64,000 bases of DNA from Cognatiluteimonas profundi. Lineage in GTDB: Bacteria; Pseudomonadota; Gammaproteobacteria; Xanthomonadales; Xanthomonadaceae. The stretch is taken from NCBI RefSeq assembly GCF_009792795.1, contig NZ_VKHQ01000005.1:1-64000 (forward strand), in the 5' to 3' direction. The position numbers were made by a program, and so were the translations under genes. The notes beneath the pieces are model-generated. The model was not told where the DNA came from. It did no database searches and saw only the letters and a program-made list of their open reading frames with translations. Positions 10,053 to 20,325 of the stretch are shown here, piece by piece. The stretch's first letter is position 1. Each line of letters starts with the position of its first letter.

Positions 10053-10513
10053 GCATCGCCATCCGCCGTGTCGCGCTGGACGACGTGGGCGACGTGGTTC
10101 CGCTGTTCGATGCCTACCGGCAGTTCTATGGCCAGCCATCCGACGCGCAACGCGCGCGCGATTGGCTCGGTGAGCGCCTGCAGCGCGATGAGTCCGTGAT
10201 CCTCGTGGCGCTGAATGACGGTGCGCCTTGCGGCTTCGTGCAGCTGTACCGGATGTTTTCGTCGGTGCGCACGGCTCGCCTGTGGATCCTCAACGATCTC
10301 TATGTCGCGGCGGATGCGCGGCGCAAGGGCGTGGCGCGGATGCTGCTGGACGCAGCCGCGCAGTTCGCGCGCGACGACGGTGCCGCCGCGATCATGCTGG
10401 AGACCGGGCGCGGCAACGCCCCGGCGCGCGCCTTGTATCGCGCGGCCGGCTGGCACGAGGACGACAGCCAGTGGTATTCATTGCCGCTGTGCCAGGCTCC
10501 GCCGGACGCCTAG
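10049..10513 (+). CDS. GNAT family N-acetyltransferase
   Basis: The product is 154 aa with the GNAT fold. The acetyl-CoA loop reads [18 protein letters not shown] near residues 90-107 after a beta strand [10 protein letters not shown], and the C-terminal part is [20 protein letters not shown]. The substrate is unknown. It starts with an ATGA overlap on the prfA stop, in the slot where many gammaproteobacteria carry prmC. A role in translation-factor acetylation would be speculation. Confidence 0.9.
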   Translation: MSIAIRRVALDDVGDVVPLFDAYRQFYGQPSDAQRARDWLGERLQRDESVILVALNDGAPCGFVQLYRMFSSVRTARLWILNDLYVAADARRKGVARMLLDAAAQFARDDGAAAIMLETGRGNAPARALYRAAGWHEDDSQWYSLPLCQAPPDA

Positions 10514-10561
10514 GCCATTGCGGCATCGTCCACGGCGATACTCGAACCATCCAGGAGCGTG

Positions 10562-11083
10562 ATGTCTTCCAGCGACGCCAACTTCGTGCCATTGCGCCTG
10601 TGCGTGCTGACGGTGTCCGACTCGCGCACGCTGGCCGACGACACGTCCGGCGATTACCTCGCCGCCGCGCTCACCGATGCCGGACACCAGCTGCACGAGC
10701 GCGCGTTGCTCCCCGACGAGCGCTATCGCCTGCGCGCATTGGTATCGCAATGGATCGCCGACGACCGTGTCGACGGCATCCTGGTCACCGGCGGCACCGG
10801 CTTCACCGGCCGCGACTCCACGCCCGAAGCGCTGTTGCCGCTGCTCGACAAGCAGATGCCGGGCTTCGGGGAAATCTTCCGCGCGATCTCCTTTGCCGAG
10901 ATCGGCTCGTCGTCGCTGCAGTCGCGCGCCTTCGCCGGGCTCGCGAATGGCACGTTCCTGTTCGCCCTGCCGGGCTCGACGTCCGCCTGCCGCACCGCGT
11001 GGGAATCGATCCTGCGCCTGCAACTCGATGCCCGGACCCGTCCGTGCAACCTGGCGCTGCTGCGCCCACGCCTGCACGAGTGA
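10562..11083 (+). CDS. moaB: Molybdenum cofactor biosynthesis protein B (MoaB)
   Basis: MoaB/MogA-type proteins adenylylate molybdopterin or act in Moco maturation. The 173-aa product has VLTVSDSRTLADDTSGDYLA at the N-terminus and the MPT-binding loop VTGGTGFTGRDSTPEAL, followed by LPGSTSACRTAWE. A Shine-Dalgarno AGGAGC lies just upstream of the ATG at 10562; the preceding GTG is ignored. It lies 8 bp before the PPK2 gene. No other Moco genes are in the window. Confidence 0.93.
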   Translation: MSSSDANFVPLRLCVLTVSDSRTLADDTSGDYLAAALTDAGHQLHERALLPDERYRLRALVSQWIADDRVDGILVTGGTGFTGRDSTPEALLPLLDKQMPGFGEIFRAISFAEIGSSSLQSRAFAGLANGTFLFALPGSTSACRTAWESILRLQLDARTRPCNLALLRPRLHE

Positions 11084-11090
11084 ACCCACG

Positions 11091-11867
11091 TTGAAACGAC
11101 TCAAGCGCAAGCAATACGACAAACTGCTGGAGCCGCTGCAGCTCGAACTGGCGGCGATGGCGCGATGGGTCCGCGTGACCGGGCAGCGCGTGGTCATCCT
11201 CTTCGAGGGTCGCGATACCGCCGGCAAGGGCGGCGCGATCAACGCCATCCGCGAACACCTCAATCCGCGCCAGTGCCGCATCGCCGCGCTGCCGACACCG
11301 GCCGAGCGCGAAAAGACCGAGTGGTATTTCCAGCGCTATGTCGCCCATCTCCCGGCCGCGGGCGAAATCACGCTGTTCGATCGCAGCTGGTACAACCGCG
11401 CCGGCGTCGAGAGGATCATGGGATTCGCGAGCCAGGCGCAGGTCGATGCGTTCCTGCGCCATGCGCCGCTGTTCGAGAAGCAACTGGTCGACGACGGCAT
11501 CCTGTTGTTCAAGTACTGGCTGAGCTGCGACCAGGCCCAGCAGGAAGAGCGCTTCGCCGAGCGGCTGGACGATCCACTCAAGCGCTGGAAGCTCTCGCCC
11601 ATCGATCTCGCGGCGCGCATGCATTACGCCGACTACACCCGCGCGCGCGACGAGATGCTGCAGGCGACGCATACGGACGCCGCGCCATGGACGCTGGTCG
11701 ACTTCAACGACCAGAAACGCGGGCGGCTGACCCTGATCCAGGACCTGCTGAAGCGCCTGCCCGACACCAGCGTCCCGGAACAGCCCCTCGACTACCCACC
11801 GCTGGCAGGCGAACCGAAGACAGAACATTTCAGCGTGCTGAAGCCCATCCTGGATTTCGACGACTAG
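11091..11867 (+). CDS. ppk2: Polyphosphate kinase 2 family protein
   Basis: PPK2 transfers phosphate between polyphosphate and nucleotides, usually making NTPs or NDPs from polyP. The 258-aa single-domain product has Walker A in VVILFEGRDTAGKGGAI, the lid/Walker B region LFDRSWYNRAGVERIMGF, and the WYF and YADYTRARDEML segments of the family. The start is a rare TTG at 11091 (reads MKRLKRKQYDKLL), chosen because no ATG or GTG fits and this matches the family N-terminus. It probably shares an operon with moaB. Confidence 0.92.
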   Translation: MKRLKRKQYDKLLEPLQLELAAMARWVRVTGQRVVILFEGRDTAGKGGAINAIREHLNPRQCRIAALPTPAEREKTEWYFQRYVAHLPAAGEITLFDRSWYNRAGVERIMGFASQAQVDAFLRHAPLFEKQLVDDGILLFKYWLSCDQAQQEERFAERLDDPLKRWKLSPIDLAARMHYADYTRARDEMLQATHTDAAPWTLVDFNDQKRGRLTLIQDLLKRLPDTSVPEQPLDYPPLAGEPKTEHFSVLKPILDFDD

Positions 11868-11879
11868 CCATCGCTGCGA

Positions 11880-12161
11880 TCAGCGGACGTGGAATGCATC
11901 CGCGTCGATCGATCCGGCAGGAATCGCGGCCGGCTGTCGCTCCACCGCATCGACCCGCGCCATCGGCGGCCCGCGGCGCAGCCAGTGTTCAAGCTGGTCC
12001 AGCGCGTCCTCGCTGCCGCAGGCCAGCACCTCGACACAGCCGTCCGGCAGGTTGCGTGCATGACCGTTCAAGTGCAGGCGTCGCGCCTGCTGCTGCGTGC
12101 TGGCACGGAAGCAGACGCCCTGCACCTTGCCGACGACGATGAAGCGGGCCGCGGCGTCCAT
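11880..12161 (-). CDS. acyP: Acylphosphatase
   Basis: This small enzyme hydrolyses carboxyl-phosphate bonds. The product is 93 aa. The phosphate-binding signature FIVVGKVQGVCFR contains the catalytic Arg19, and NGHARNLPDGCVEV contains Asn37. The frame is open to 12209, but ATG 12161 gives the family length. It is convergent with ppk2 and 7 bp downstream of the TlpA-like gene. Confidence 0.94.
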   Translation of the reverse strand: MDAAARFIVVGKVQGVCFRASTQQQARRLHLNGHARNLPDGCVEVLACGSEDALDQLEHWLRRGPPMARVDAVERQPAAIPAGSIDADAFHVR

Positions 12162-12168
12162 GTCGCGA

Positions 12169-12756
12169 TCAGGCCGGCTTCGGCCCGCCGGCGGCGGCGA
12201 TCGCGGCATCGATGTCCCTGGCCGTCACCGGACCCAGGAATTGTTTTGCCACCTTGCCGTCGGGCGCGATGAGGTAGGTCATCGGCAAACCGCGTGGCGA
12301 CGCGAAGTCGGGCGGTGGCGCATACACATCGATGATGGCGATCGGGTAGACGACCGGGTGCGTCTTCAGGAAGGTGGTCATCTCCGCCGGCTTGATGTCC
12401 TCATAGGCAAGGCCGATGACTTCGATGTACTCGCGCATCGCGTCCAGCGCGGAGAGTTCCGGCATTTCCTTCAGGCACGGGCCACACCAGGTCGCCCAGA
12501 AATTGACCACGACCCACTTGCCGCGATGCGCAGCCAGGTCGTACTGCGCGCCGTCCAGCGTCTTGACCTTCAGCGACGGAATCGCCGGACTGGCAGCCTG
12601 GGCGGGCCCCGGCGGCGTGGTGGGTGCAGTTGCCGGCGCGGAACTTGCCGGCGCAGCCGGTGCCATGGCCGGTTGCGGGGCTTGCACCGGTTGGGGCGCA
12701 TTGCGATTGCAGCCGGCGAGCAGCAGGGCGGCACAGGTCAGGGCGAAGCGTTTCAT
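12169..12756 (-). CDS. TlpA-like thioredoxin-fold lipoprotein
   Basis: This is a membrane-anchored thiol-disulfide protein. The 195-aa product has a lipoprotein signal peptide MKRFALTCAALLLAGC, a Pro/Ala-rich linker of about 45 residues, and a thioredoxin fold with the active site FWATWCGPCLKEMP. A redoxin role in cytochrome maturation or reduction of periplasmic substrates is possible; the partner is unknown. The ATG overlaps the yihY stop by 4 bp (ATGA). The lipobox decides the start. Confidence 0.9.
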   Translation of the reverse strand: MKRFALTCAALLLAGCNRNAPQPVQAPQPAMAPAAPASSAPATAPTTPPGPAQAASPAIPSLKVKTLDGAQYDLAAHRGKWVVVNFWATWCGPCLKEMPELSALDAMREYIEVIGLAYEDIKPAEMTTFLKTHPVVYPIAIIDVYAPPPDFASPRGLPMTYLIAPDGKVAKQFLGPVTARDIDAAIAAAGGPKPA

Positions 12757-14042
12757 GCAGGTTCCGGCGGGAGGTTGTCGTAGATGGTGGCCACGCGGCG
12801 TTTCAGCAGGTCGCGCAACGGCAGGCGCAACTGGTCGAGCTCGGCAATCGCGGCGGCGCCCAGCGCGTCGTCGCGGCAGGGAAGTCGGGCCTCGGCAACC
12901 GGGATGCGCAACCGGCATGCCTCATAGAGATCGGACATCGTCAGGCTGTCGAGGTCGCGCGCCAGCAGCCATTCGCCGGTTTCCGCCCGCTTAAGGACGT
13001 CGATCGCACACAGTTCCGCCAGCATCTGCTGCACCAGCTCGTCGGTCAGCATCGGCTCGAGTTGCTGGATCTCCACGCTGTGCAGCCCCCTGCCAGTCTG
13101 CCGGCGTTCGGCGAAACGGCCAAGCATGCGCAGCAGTCCGTAGATCTCGTAACCCTCCGGCAAGCGCACCGAAACGGGCTGGTAGCGGAAGGCAGCCAGC
13201 GATGCGGCCGACGACGCGCCGAACAGGATCGAGACCCAGCCAAAGAACACCCACAGCAGGAAGACCGGGACGAACGCCAGCGGGCCGTAGATCTTCTGGT
13301 AGGAACCGAAGTTGCCCAGGTACAGGCCCAGGCCCCACTTCACCAGTTCGAACATCAACACCGACAGCAACGCGCCCACGAATGCATGGCGCCACTTCAC
13401 GGTCCGATGCGGGACGACACGGAAGATGCCGGCGAAGGCCGCCAGTTCGATCAACATCGGCGCCAGCCACAACATCACCGATTCCAGCGCGCGACCGACC
13501 CCGGTGGAGAACACCGACAGCGCGAAGAATCGCGCCGACAGGGCCAGGCTGGCTGCCGCGACCAGCGCACCGAGGGTCAGCACGGTCCAGTACACCAGGA
13601 AGCGACTGAACTTCGGACGCGCGGTCTTGACCCGCCAGATGCGGTTGAACGTGGCCTCCACGCTGGTCAGGGTGATCAGCAGCGAGATCACCAGCGCGAT
13701 GACGCCGATCGTGGTCAGCTTGCCGGTGTTGGCGGAAAACTGGCGGAGATAGGTTTCCACCGCGCGTGCCGAGCTCGGCACGAAGTTGGAGAAGATGTAG
13801 TCGCTGAGCTGGTTGCTCCACTGACTGAAGACCGGGAACGCGGACAGCACCCCGAACACCACCATCGACAGCGGCACCAGCGCGAAGACCGTTGTGAAGG
13901 ACAGCGCGCCAGCCGATTCGAACAGGCGGTCATCGAGGAAGCGTCGCCCGACGAACCGAAAAAACGAATGCGCGCGGGCCCGGTCGCGCAGACGGTTCGA
14001 CAGGTGGTCGCGAAGGCGCGCGAAGGGGTTGGTGGTCTCCAT
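12753..14042 (-). CDS. YihY/virulence factor BrkB family membrane protein
   Basis: The product is a 429-aa inner-membrane protein with about six TM segments in the first 300 residues and a soluble C-terminal tail. Family hallmarks are ESAGALSFTTVFALVPL near residue 42, LTSVEATFNRIWRV near 135, and the AFVPVFLLWVFFGWVSILFGA segment. The family was formerly misnamed RNase BN, and its function is unsettled. It is the first gene of a three-gene minus-strand operon with the TlpA-like protein and acylphosphatase. Confidence 0.93.
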   Translation of the reverse strand: METTNPFARLRDHLSNRLRDRARAHSFFRFVGRRFLDDRLFESAGALSFTTVFALVPLSMVVFGVLSAFPVFSQWSNQLSDYIFSNFVPSSARAVETYLRQFSANTGKLTTIGVIALVISLLITLTSVEATFNRIWRVKTARPKFSRFLVYWTVLTLGALVAAASLALSARFFALSVFSTGVGRALESVMLWLAPMLIELAAFAGIFRVVPHRTVKWRHAFVGALLSVLMFELVKWGLGLYLGNFGSYQKIYGPLAFVPVFLLWVFFGWVSILFGASSAASLAAFRYQPVSVRLPEGYEIYGLLRMLGRFAERRQTGRGLHSVEIQQLEPMLTDELVQQMLAELCAIDVLKRAETGEWLLARDLDSLTMSDLYEACRLRIPVAEARLPCRDDALGAAAIAELDQLRLPLRDLLKRRVATIYDNLPPEPA

Positions 14043-14055
14043 CGCCGAAGCGTAA

Positions 14056-15086
<1,031 letters not shown>

Positions 15087-15133
15087 TCGCCGCCGGTATA
15101 CTTCCAGCCCATTTGATTGCACGGACAACCACG

Positions 15134-15619
15134 ATGGACGAGCTTCTTGTCGTCACCACCGGCGGCACCATCGACAAGGTGTATTTCGACGACAAGTCCG
15201 ACTACCAGGTCGGCGAGCCGCAGATCGGGCGCATCCTCGAGGAACTGGGCGTCGCGTTCCGCTTTCGCGTGATCCCGATCCTGCGCAAGGATTCGCTGCA
15301 CATCGACGCCGCCGACCGCGAGCTGCTGCGCGCGACGATCGCATCCCAGGATGCACGCCACGTGCTGGTGACGCACGGCACCGACACCATGGTCGACACC
15401 GCGCACGTGCTCGCGAGCATTCCCGACAAGGTCATCGTGTTGACCGGCGCGCTGAATCCGGCGCGGTTCCGCGGCTCGGACGCGGAATTCAACATCGGCA
15501 CCGCGGTGGGTGCCGTGCAGTCACTGCCGGCCGGTGTCTACATCGCCATGAACGGCCGGGTCTGGGATCCGGCGCGGGTCCGCAAGAACGTCGCCGCGAA
15601 CCGCTTCGAGGCGATCTGA
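15134..15619 (+). CDS. Single-domain asparaginase-like protein
   Basis: The product is 161 aa. It contains the N-terminal catalytic motifs of type I/II L-asparaginases: VVTTGGTIDKVYFD (first catalytic Thr region) and VTHGTDTMVDTAHVL (second Thr-Asp). It ends where the second domain of a ~330-aa asparaginase should begin, with a normal stop and no recognisable downstream fragment. It may therefore be a naturally short family rather than a pseudogene. Activity and substrate are unknown. Confidence 0.85.
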   Translation: MDELLVVTTGGTIDKVYFDDKSDYQVGEPQIGRILEELGVAFRFRVIPILRKDSLHIDAADRELLRATIASQDARHVLVTHGTDTMVDTAHVLASIPDKVIVLTGALNPARFRGSDAEFNIGTAVGAVQSLPAGVYIAMNGRVWDPARVRKNVAANRFEAI

Positions 15620-15653
15620 CGGCAGCATGTCCTGACGGCCCCGCGCCGCCTGG

Positions 15654-17777
15654 TCAGGATCCGAAGTCGTAACGCACGCTCGCCCAGACCGCACGCGCGG
15701 GCAGGCGGTAGTACTGCGATTCGCCGAGTTCGCTTTCCGCGATCGGATCGCGCCGATTACTCAGATTGGTGCCGTCCAGTCGCACTTCCCATTGTCCACG
15801 GCGATAGCCGATGCCCGCGTCCACGGTGGTGTAGGCCGGGGCAGTCGCGGTGTTGCGCTTGGTGAGATAGCGCGATCCGATCCGGCCGACCGTCGCATAC
15901 GCCAGGAATCCCTCCGCAGGCGCGAACATCAACCCGAGGCTGCCGACCTGCGCCGGCGACAGCTCCAGGTGCTTGCCATCGAGTTGCGTCGGCGTGCCGT
16001 CGAACAACTGCACGTAATCTGTAAAGCGCGCGTCGTGGTAGGCCCAGGTGCCGATCGCACTGAAGCCATCCGCCAGTTGCAGGTGGACTTCGGCCTCGGC
16101 ACCCTTGAAGTGCTCGTTGCCGGCGTTGGTCAGTCCCGGCAAGCCGCCGACGTCCTGGGTGACGACGAGGTTGCGGAAGTCCATCGCGAACATCGAGACA
16201 TCCCACTGCAGCCGTCCATCGAGATGCTGGCCGCGCATGCCCAGTTCGCGACTGCGCGCGGTCTCGGGCTGGAGGATGTCGGACTCGGCTTCCGGGCCGA
16301 AATCGATTGCCGCCGGCTTGAAGCTGTCGCGATAGTTCGCATAGGCGGTGATGTAATCGCAGCCGTCCTGCCACAGGCGGTAGCTGGTGCCAAGCGCATT
16401 GGACCAGCGATGATCCGTGCGGTGCCGCGTTTCCCGATCCCCCACGACCGGTGTCGGCCCGGTGAGATCGGTCTCCTGGCCACTGCGGGTCTCCCGCGTG
16501 CTGTTGTATCGAAGGCCCGCGTCGATCCGCCAGGCATCGGTGATCCGGTAATCCAGCGACGCATACACTCCGCTGAAGTCGCGGCGATCCTCGAGTTGCG
16601 TGCGCTCGTCGATGTGCAGGCCGCGCCAGTCCGGCGCATTGGCGCCGTCCGGACGCACGGCATACTCGAAGTTCGCGCTGCGCTGCTCGCCCTGTCCATG
16701 CATGTGGTCGGCACCCCAGACCAACGTCAGTGCGTCGCCGAGCGTGCTCGCCACGTGCGTATCGAAGTACACCTCGCGGGTATGGCGATCCTGCTGGTAG
16801 CCATCGGCATTGACCGTGGTGCCATCGTCCGCGAAGCCCGGGCGCAGGAAGCCCCGCACCGTGCGGCCCCGGTTGCTGGCGTAGGCGAGTTTCGTGCTCC
16901 ATTGGCCAAGACCGGTCTGCAGGACATAGCCGAGCGAGAGTTGTCCGCGATCCTCGTCCTGTCGCGCGCCGCCTGGATTGTCATTGGCGTCCAGCGGCAC
17001 GCGATCGGACAATGCGGCGCCTTCGCGCGGATGCGGGCTGACCGGCTGCTGCTTGACCTGCGATGCATCGAGGTCGACGGTGAAGTCACCGCCGCCGAGC
17101 GTCGTCGCACCGCGATACAGCGCGTGCGATCGCGACCAGCCGGAGCGGTCGGCGGAAAGCCCCTGGTGCTCGCCGTCGAGGAACAGCGATTGCTCCCAGC
17201 GGTCGCCGGGGGACGACAGCGGCATCGCCAGTGCGGCGCGCGCGCTGCCGCGGCTGCCAACACCGAGTTCCACGGTCGCGTTGCCCTGGCCCGCCGCCCG
17301 GTGCAGCACGTGGATCACGCCGACGAAGCTGGTGGCGCCGTAGCTCACCGGCGCGGCGCCCTTGACGACTTCGATCCGCTCCACGTTATTGAGGTTGAGG
17401 GTCGCCAGTGCGGGAGTGAATGCGCCGCCCCACGGCACGCCATCGACGACGAGCAGGAATGCGTCGAATTCGCGCAGGCCCCACAGCGCCGGCACCGATC
17501 CGGCCGGACCGCTGTCGCCGCCGGGCGCGATATCGACACCCGCCACCAGCGACAGGGCCGTGCGCAGGTCGGTCGCGCCGCGCGCGCGCAGGTCGGCGCC
17601 GCTGACCACGGTGACGGTGGCCGTCGAATCCCGCAGGTTGACCGGGATCTTGGCACTGGTGACCTCGACGGTTTCCAGCTCCACGGCGTCCTGCGCCCAG
17701 GCGGGAGCCGCGGCCGCGACCAGCAGGGAACACAGGATGACGCGCGTGGGCATGGATCGGGAATGCGTGGATGGCAC
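15654..17777 (-). CDS. TonB-dependent outer-membrane receptor
   Basis: The product is about 707 aa. It has a signal peptide ending APAWAQ, a plug domain (VEVTSAKIPVNLRDSTATVT to VERIEVVKGAAPVSYGATSF), and a long beta-barrel ending in SVRYDFGS. The start is taken as GTG 17777, in frame, with SD GGAGAC 7-8 nt upstream; an internal ATG at 17753 lacks an SD. The ligand is not evident. I saw no Fur box or convincing riboswitch in the leader, and no adjacent permease. Confidence 0.9.
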   Translation of the reverse strand: MPSTHSRSMPTRVILCSLLVAAAAPAWAQDAVELETVEVTSAKIPVNLRDSTATVTVVSGADLRARGATDLRTALSLVAGVDIAPGGDSGPAGSVPALWGLREFDAFLLVVDGVPWGGAFTPALATLNLNNVERIEVVKGAAPVSYGATSFVGVIHVLHRAAGQGNATVELGVGSRGSARAALAMPLSSPGDRWEQSLFLDGEHQGLSADRSGWSRSHALYRGATTLGGGDFTVDLDASQVKQQPVSPHPREGAALSDRVPLDANDNPGGARQDEDRGQLSLGYVLQTGLGQWSTKLAYASNRGRTVRGFLRPGFADDGTTVNADGYQQDRHTREVYFDTHVASTLGDALTLVWGADHMHGQGEQRSANFEYAVRPDGANAPDWRGLHIDERTQLEDRRDFSGVYASLDYRITDAWRIDAGLRYNSTRETRSGQETDLTGPTPVVGDRETRHRTDHRWSNALGTSYRLWQDGCDYITAYANYRDSFKPAAIDFGPEAESDILQPETARSRELGMRGQHLDGRLQWDVSMFAMDFRNLVVTQDVGGLPGLTNAGNEHFKGAEAEVHLQLADGFSAIGTWAYHDARFTDYVQLFDGTPTQLDGKHLELSPAQVGSLGLMFAPAEGFLAYATVGRIGSRYLTKRNTATAPAYTTVDAGIGYRRGQWEVRLDGTNLSNRRDPIAESELGESQYYRLPARAVWASVRYDFGS

Positions 17778-17996
17778 GATTGGGTCTCCGGTTGATGCGC
17801 AATGAACCCCGGTTGGGGCGGGGTTCGTCGCCATCCAACGCAGCGCTGCGCGGACGGCTGATTGGACAGTCTATTGCCAGAGGCACTGGCGGCTGATGTG
17901 CCGGGCGTCACCCCTGCCATTTGGCGACAGGCCATCAAAGCCGTCGTGGGTCTGCGGCGGGGCACCAGGCCCGGCTGGCAGTGATCAAACGCCCAC

Positions 17997-18030
17997 CAAA
18001 AAAAGACCCCGGCACGAGGCCGGGGTCTTC
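17997..18030 (-). terminator. Rho-independent terminator of the M4 protease gene
   Basis: On the minus strand there is a strong GC stem (AGACCCCGGC with GCCGGGGTCT, 18004-18029) followed by a run of eight T (complement of A at 17997-18004). It lies about 30 bp after the protease stop codon. Confidence 0.88.
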
Positions 18031-18057
18031 GGGTGTCGCATCCTCAGGTGGCAAGGA

Positions 18058-20325
18058 TCAGAACGTGATGCTCCAGCTGTTGAGCGTGCCGACGTCGCCG
18101 GCGGCAACGTCCTGCACGCGCAGCTTCCACGCACCGTTCAACGCTTCGGTCGACAGGTTGACCGTGTAGGTCGCGACCACGTTGTCGGCACTGTCGCTGC
18201 CGCTGCTGGCCTTGAGTGCATACACGCTGCCATCTGGAGCCAGCAAGTCGATCTTCAGGTCGCCGCGGTAGGTGTGGGTGATGTTGACGGCCACCTTGCT
18301 GGTGGTCGGCGCATTGCCCGTACGGCCCGAGACGTTGATCGTGCTGGTGATGGTGCTGACGTCCGGGATCGACGTTGCCGTCGAATTGGTATACGTCTGC
18401 GTGCCACCCGTGCCGCCGGTGGTGTAGTCGCCCTTCAGGCTGACGCCGGAGAAGGTCGAATACGCCTTGAGCCGCACATAGTACGTACCGGCCGACGGAG
18501 CTGCGAAGCTGCAGGTTTCCGCATTGCCCGAGACATACGGACGGCAGTCATAGACCGTGTCGGTCGGCGCGCTGCCGAACTTCACGTACATGTCCGAATC
18601 ACCCGTACCGCCGGACTGCGTGAACACCAGGTTGGTCGCACCGGCCGGAACCACCAGCGTGTAGTTGACCGTGGCACCCGTGCTCGCGCCGATACCGGTC
18701 ACCGTCACGCCCTTGGTGAGCGGACCGCCCGTGCTGCCACCACCACCGCCGCCACCGCTGCAGCTGCTCGTGCTGACGCCGACCGTGTTGAACGCCGCGG
18801 TCACATCCGCCGTGCTCAGGCCCAGGTCGGTCGCCGCCGTCACCACGCCGCAGGCACCGGTGATGAAGGTGCTGCTCGGTGTCCAGTACAGGGCGTTGGC
18901 GCGCGCCATCACCTTGAACGCCGTCGGGGTGCTCCAGCCAGCGGTCTTGGCCAGGTTGCAGAACGCCTTGTTATAGACGCCGGAGGAGTAATGGACGTCC
19001 AGGCTGCTGGTGTAGTTCGCGGCGTTGTCGATCGAGCCGCCGTCCTGGGTCGGGTTGCACATGTACCGCAGCGCGCCGGTGGACTTGAAGATCTCGGTGC
19101 CGACGTTGAAGTCGTTGCTGCCCTTCCAGTAATACTCGGTCGCCTCGCCACCCATGTCCGAGAAGGCCTCGTTCATGCCGCCCGACTGGCCGGAGTAGGT
19201 CAGGTTGGAATGCTGCTCGGTGAAGCCATGCGAGACCTCGTGGCCGGCAACGTCGGCGCTGACCAGCGGGTAGAACGTGCTGGCACCGTCACCGAAGCTC
19301 ATGGTGCTGCCGTCCCAGAACGCATTCTCGTAAGCCGAGCTGTAATGCACGCGCATGACCAGCTGGAACGTCAGCGCGTTGTAGCCGGTGTACGCCGGGT
19401 ACATGTTGGTGATCACGCCGCCGAAGTAGTGGGCGTCATTGATCGGCGCGTAGCCGCCGTTGATGGTCTTGTAGGTGTTGCGCGGGCAGGTGTAGGCGTA
19501 CGCCGTGGTGCTGGTCGTGCCGCCGTTGAGGTTGACCGACTTCACGTTGGTGTTGTTCATGGTGCAGGTGGTGCCGCTCTGGGCGACGTCCAGGTAGCCG
19601 TACTTGCCACCCGAGCCCCACTCATACTGGCCGGTCTTGGTGTTTCCGCCGGGGCCGGTGCCGACCAACGCCGTGGTCAGGCCGTCCCACTGCTTGAGCA
19701 CCCTGCCGCTGTTCGCATCGATGATGACGAACGGTCGGCTCGGATTGCCGCCCTTGACGCTGTCGGCGAAGAACGACACCACGTAGCTCATGTGCGCGTG
19801 GTTGGCATCATCGATGTAGATCATCTTTCGCGCATCTTCGCGCTCGGTGCGGCTCGCGGCTGCGCGGCTGCCCAATGCCGCCGCCTTGGCGATCGACAGG
19901 GCCTGCGCCCGTGCGACCTTGCTCGTCGTTGCCGGCAGTTCGCCGGCCAGGCCGTTGACCGCGCGGCCGAACATGTTGCGGACCGTACCGGCCTTGTCTT
20001 CGCTGACGACCACGTGCTCGCCGAAGATCGGCACGCCGCGGAAGGTCTGCTGATAGCGGTAATGCACGGTGCCATCGGCATCGCGCAATGCGGAAAGCTG
20101 CTGCAACGCGGAATTCGCGTCCAGGCCAAGCATTTCCGCATGCTTCTGGCGCGCCTGCGCGGCGACACCAAGGGTGGCGCTGGCAAGTGCGTACTGGTGG
20201 TTGACCTGGGCCACGTCGAGCCTGTGCAGGTCGACGCGGGTGGCGGCCTGTGCGGACATTGCGACGAGCGCGAGGGCCAGCGGCGTGAGCGCGACAAGAT
20301 GACGGTTACGGGTGCTGGAATGCAT
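18058..20325 (-). CDS. Secreted M4 (thermolysin-like) metalloprotease with PPC and P domains
   Basis: The product is a 755-aa extracellular zinc endopeptidase precursor. In order it has a signal peptide (ends MSAQA), an FTP/propeptide region (about 35-200), an M4 catalytic domain with zinc motif HEVSH at 362-366 and Glu386 in GGMNEAFSD, and a linker with seven Gly near 525. A bacterial PPC domain (about 540-635) and a proprotein-convertase P-type domain (about 645-755, ending LNSWSITF) follow. This architecture fits type II secretion. The upstream in-frame codons to 20562 lack a signal peptide, so the ATG at 20325 is preferred. It has its own terminator and a possible Clp site upstream. Confidence 0.94.
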   Translation of the reverse strand: MHSSTRNRHLVALTPLALALVAMSAQAATRVDLHRLDVAQVNHQYALASATLGVAAQARQKHAEMLGLDANSALQQLSALRDADGTVHYRYQQTFRGVPIFGEHVVVSEDKAGTVRNMFGRAVNGLAGELPATTSKVARAQALSIAKAAALGSRAAASRTEREDARKMIYIDDANHAHMSYVVSFFADSVKGGNPSRPFVIIDANSGRVLKQWDGLTTALVGTGPGGNTKTGQYEWGSGGKYGYLDVAQSGTTCTMNNTNVKSVNLNGGTTSTTAYAYTCPRNTYKTINGGYAPINDAHYFGGVITNMYPAYTGYNALTFQLVMRVHYSSAYENAFWDGSTMSFGDGASTFYPLVSADVAGHEVSHGFTEQHSNLTYSGQSGGMNEAFSDMGGEATEYYWKGSNDFNVGTEIFKSTGALRYMCNPTQDGGSIDNAANYTSSLDVHYSSGVYNKAFCNLAKTAGWSTPTAFKVMARANALYWTPSSTFITGACGVVTAATDLGLSTADVTAAFNTVGVSTSSCSGGGGGGGSTGGPLTKGVTVTGIGASTGATVNYTLVVPAGATNLVFTQSGGTGDSDMYVKFGSAPTDTVYDCRPYVSGNAETCSFAAPSAGTYYVRLKAYSTFSGVSLKGDYTTGGTGGTQTYTNSTATSIPDVSTITSTINVSGRTGNAPTTSKVAVNITHTYRGDLKIDLLAPDGSVYALKASSGSDSADNVVATYTVNLSTEALNGAWKLRVQDVAAGDVGTLNSWSITF

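Noticed and set aside
17778..17960. Possible cobalamin riboswitch upstream of the first TonB receptor
   Set aside because: There are fragments resembling conserved boxes, but the order and key bases do not match the cobalamin aptamer by eye. An Infernal run with the Rfam cobalamin model would settle it.
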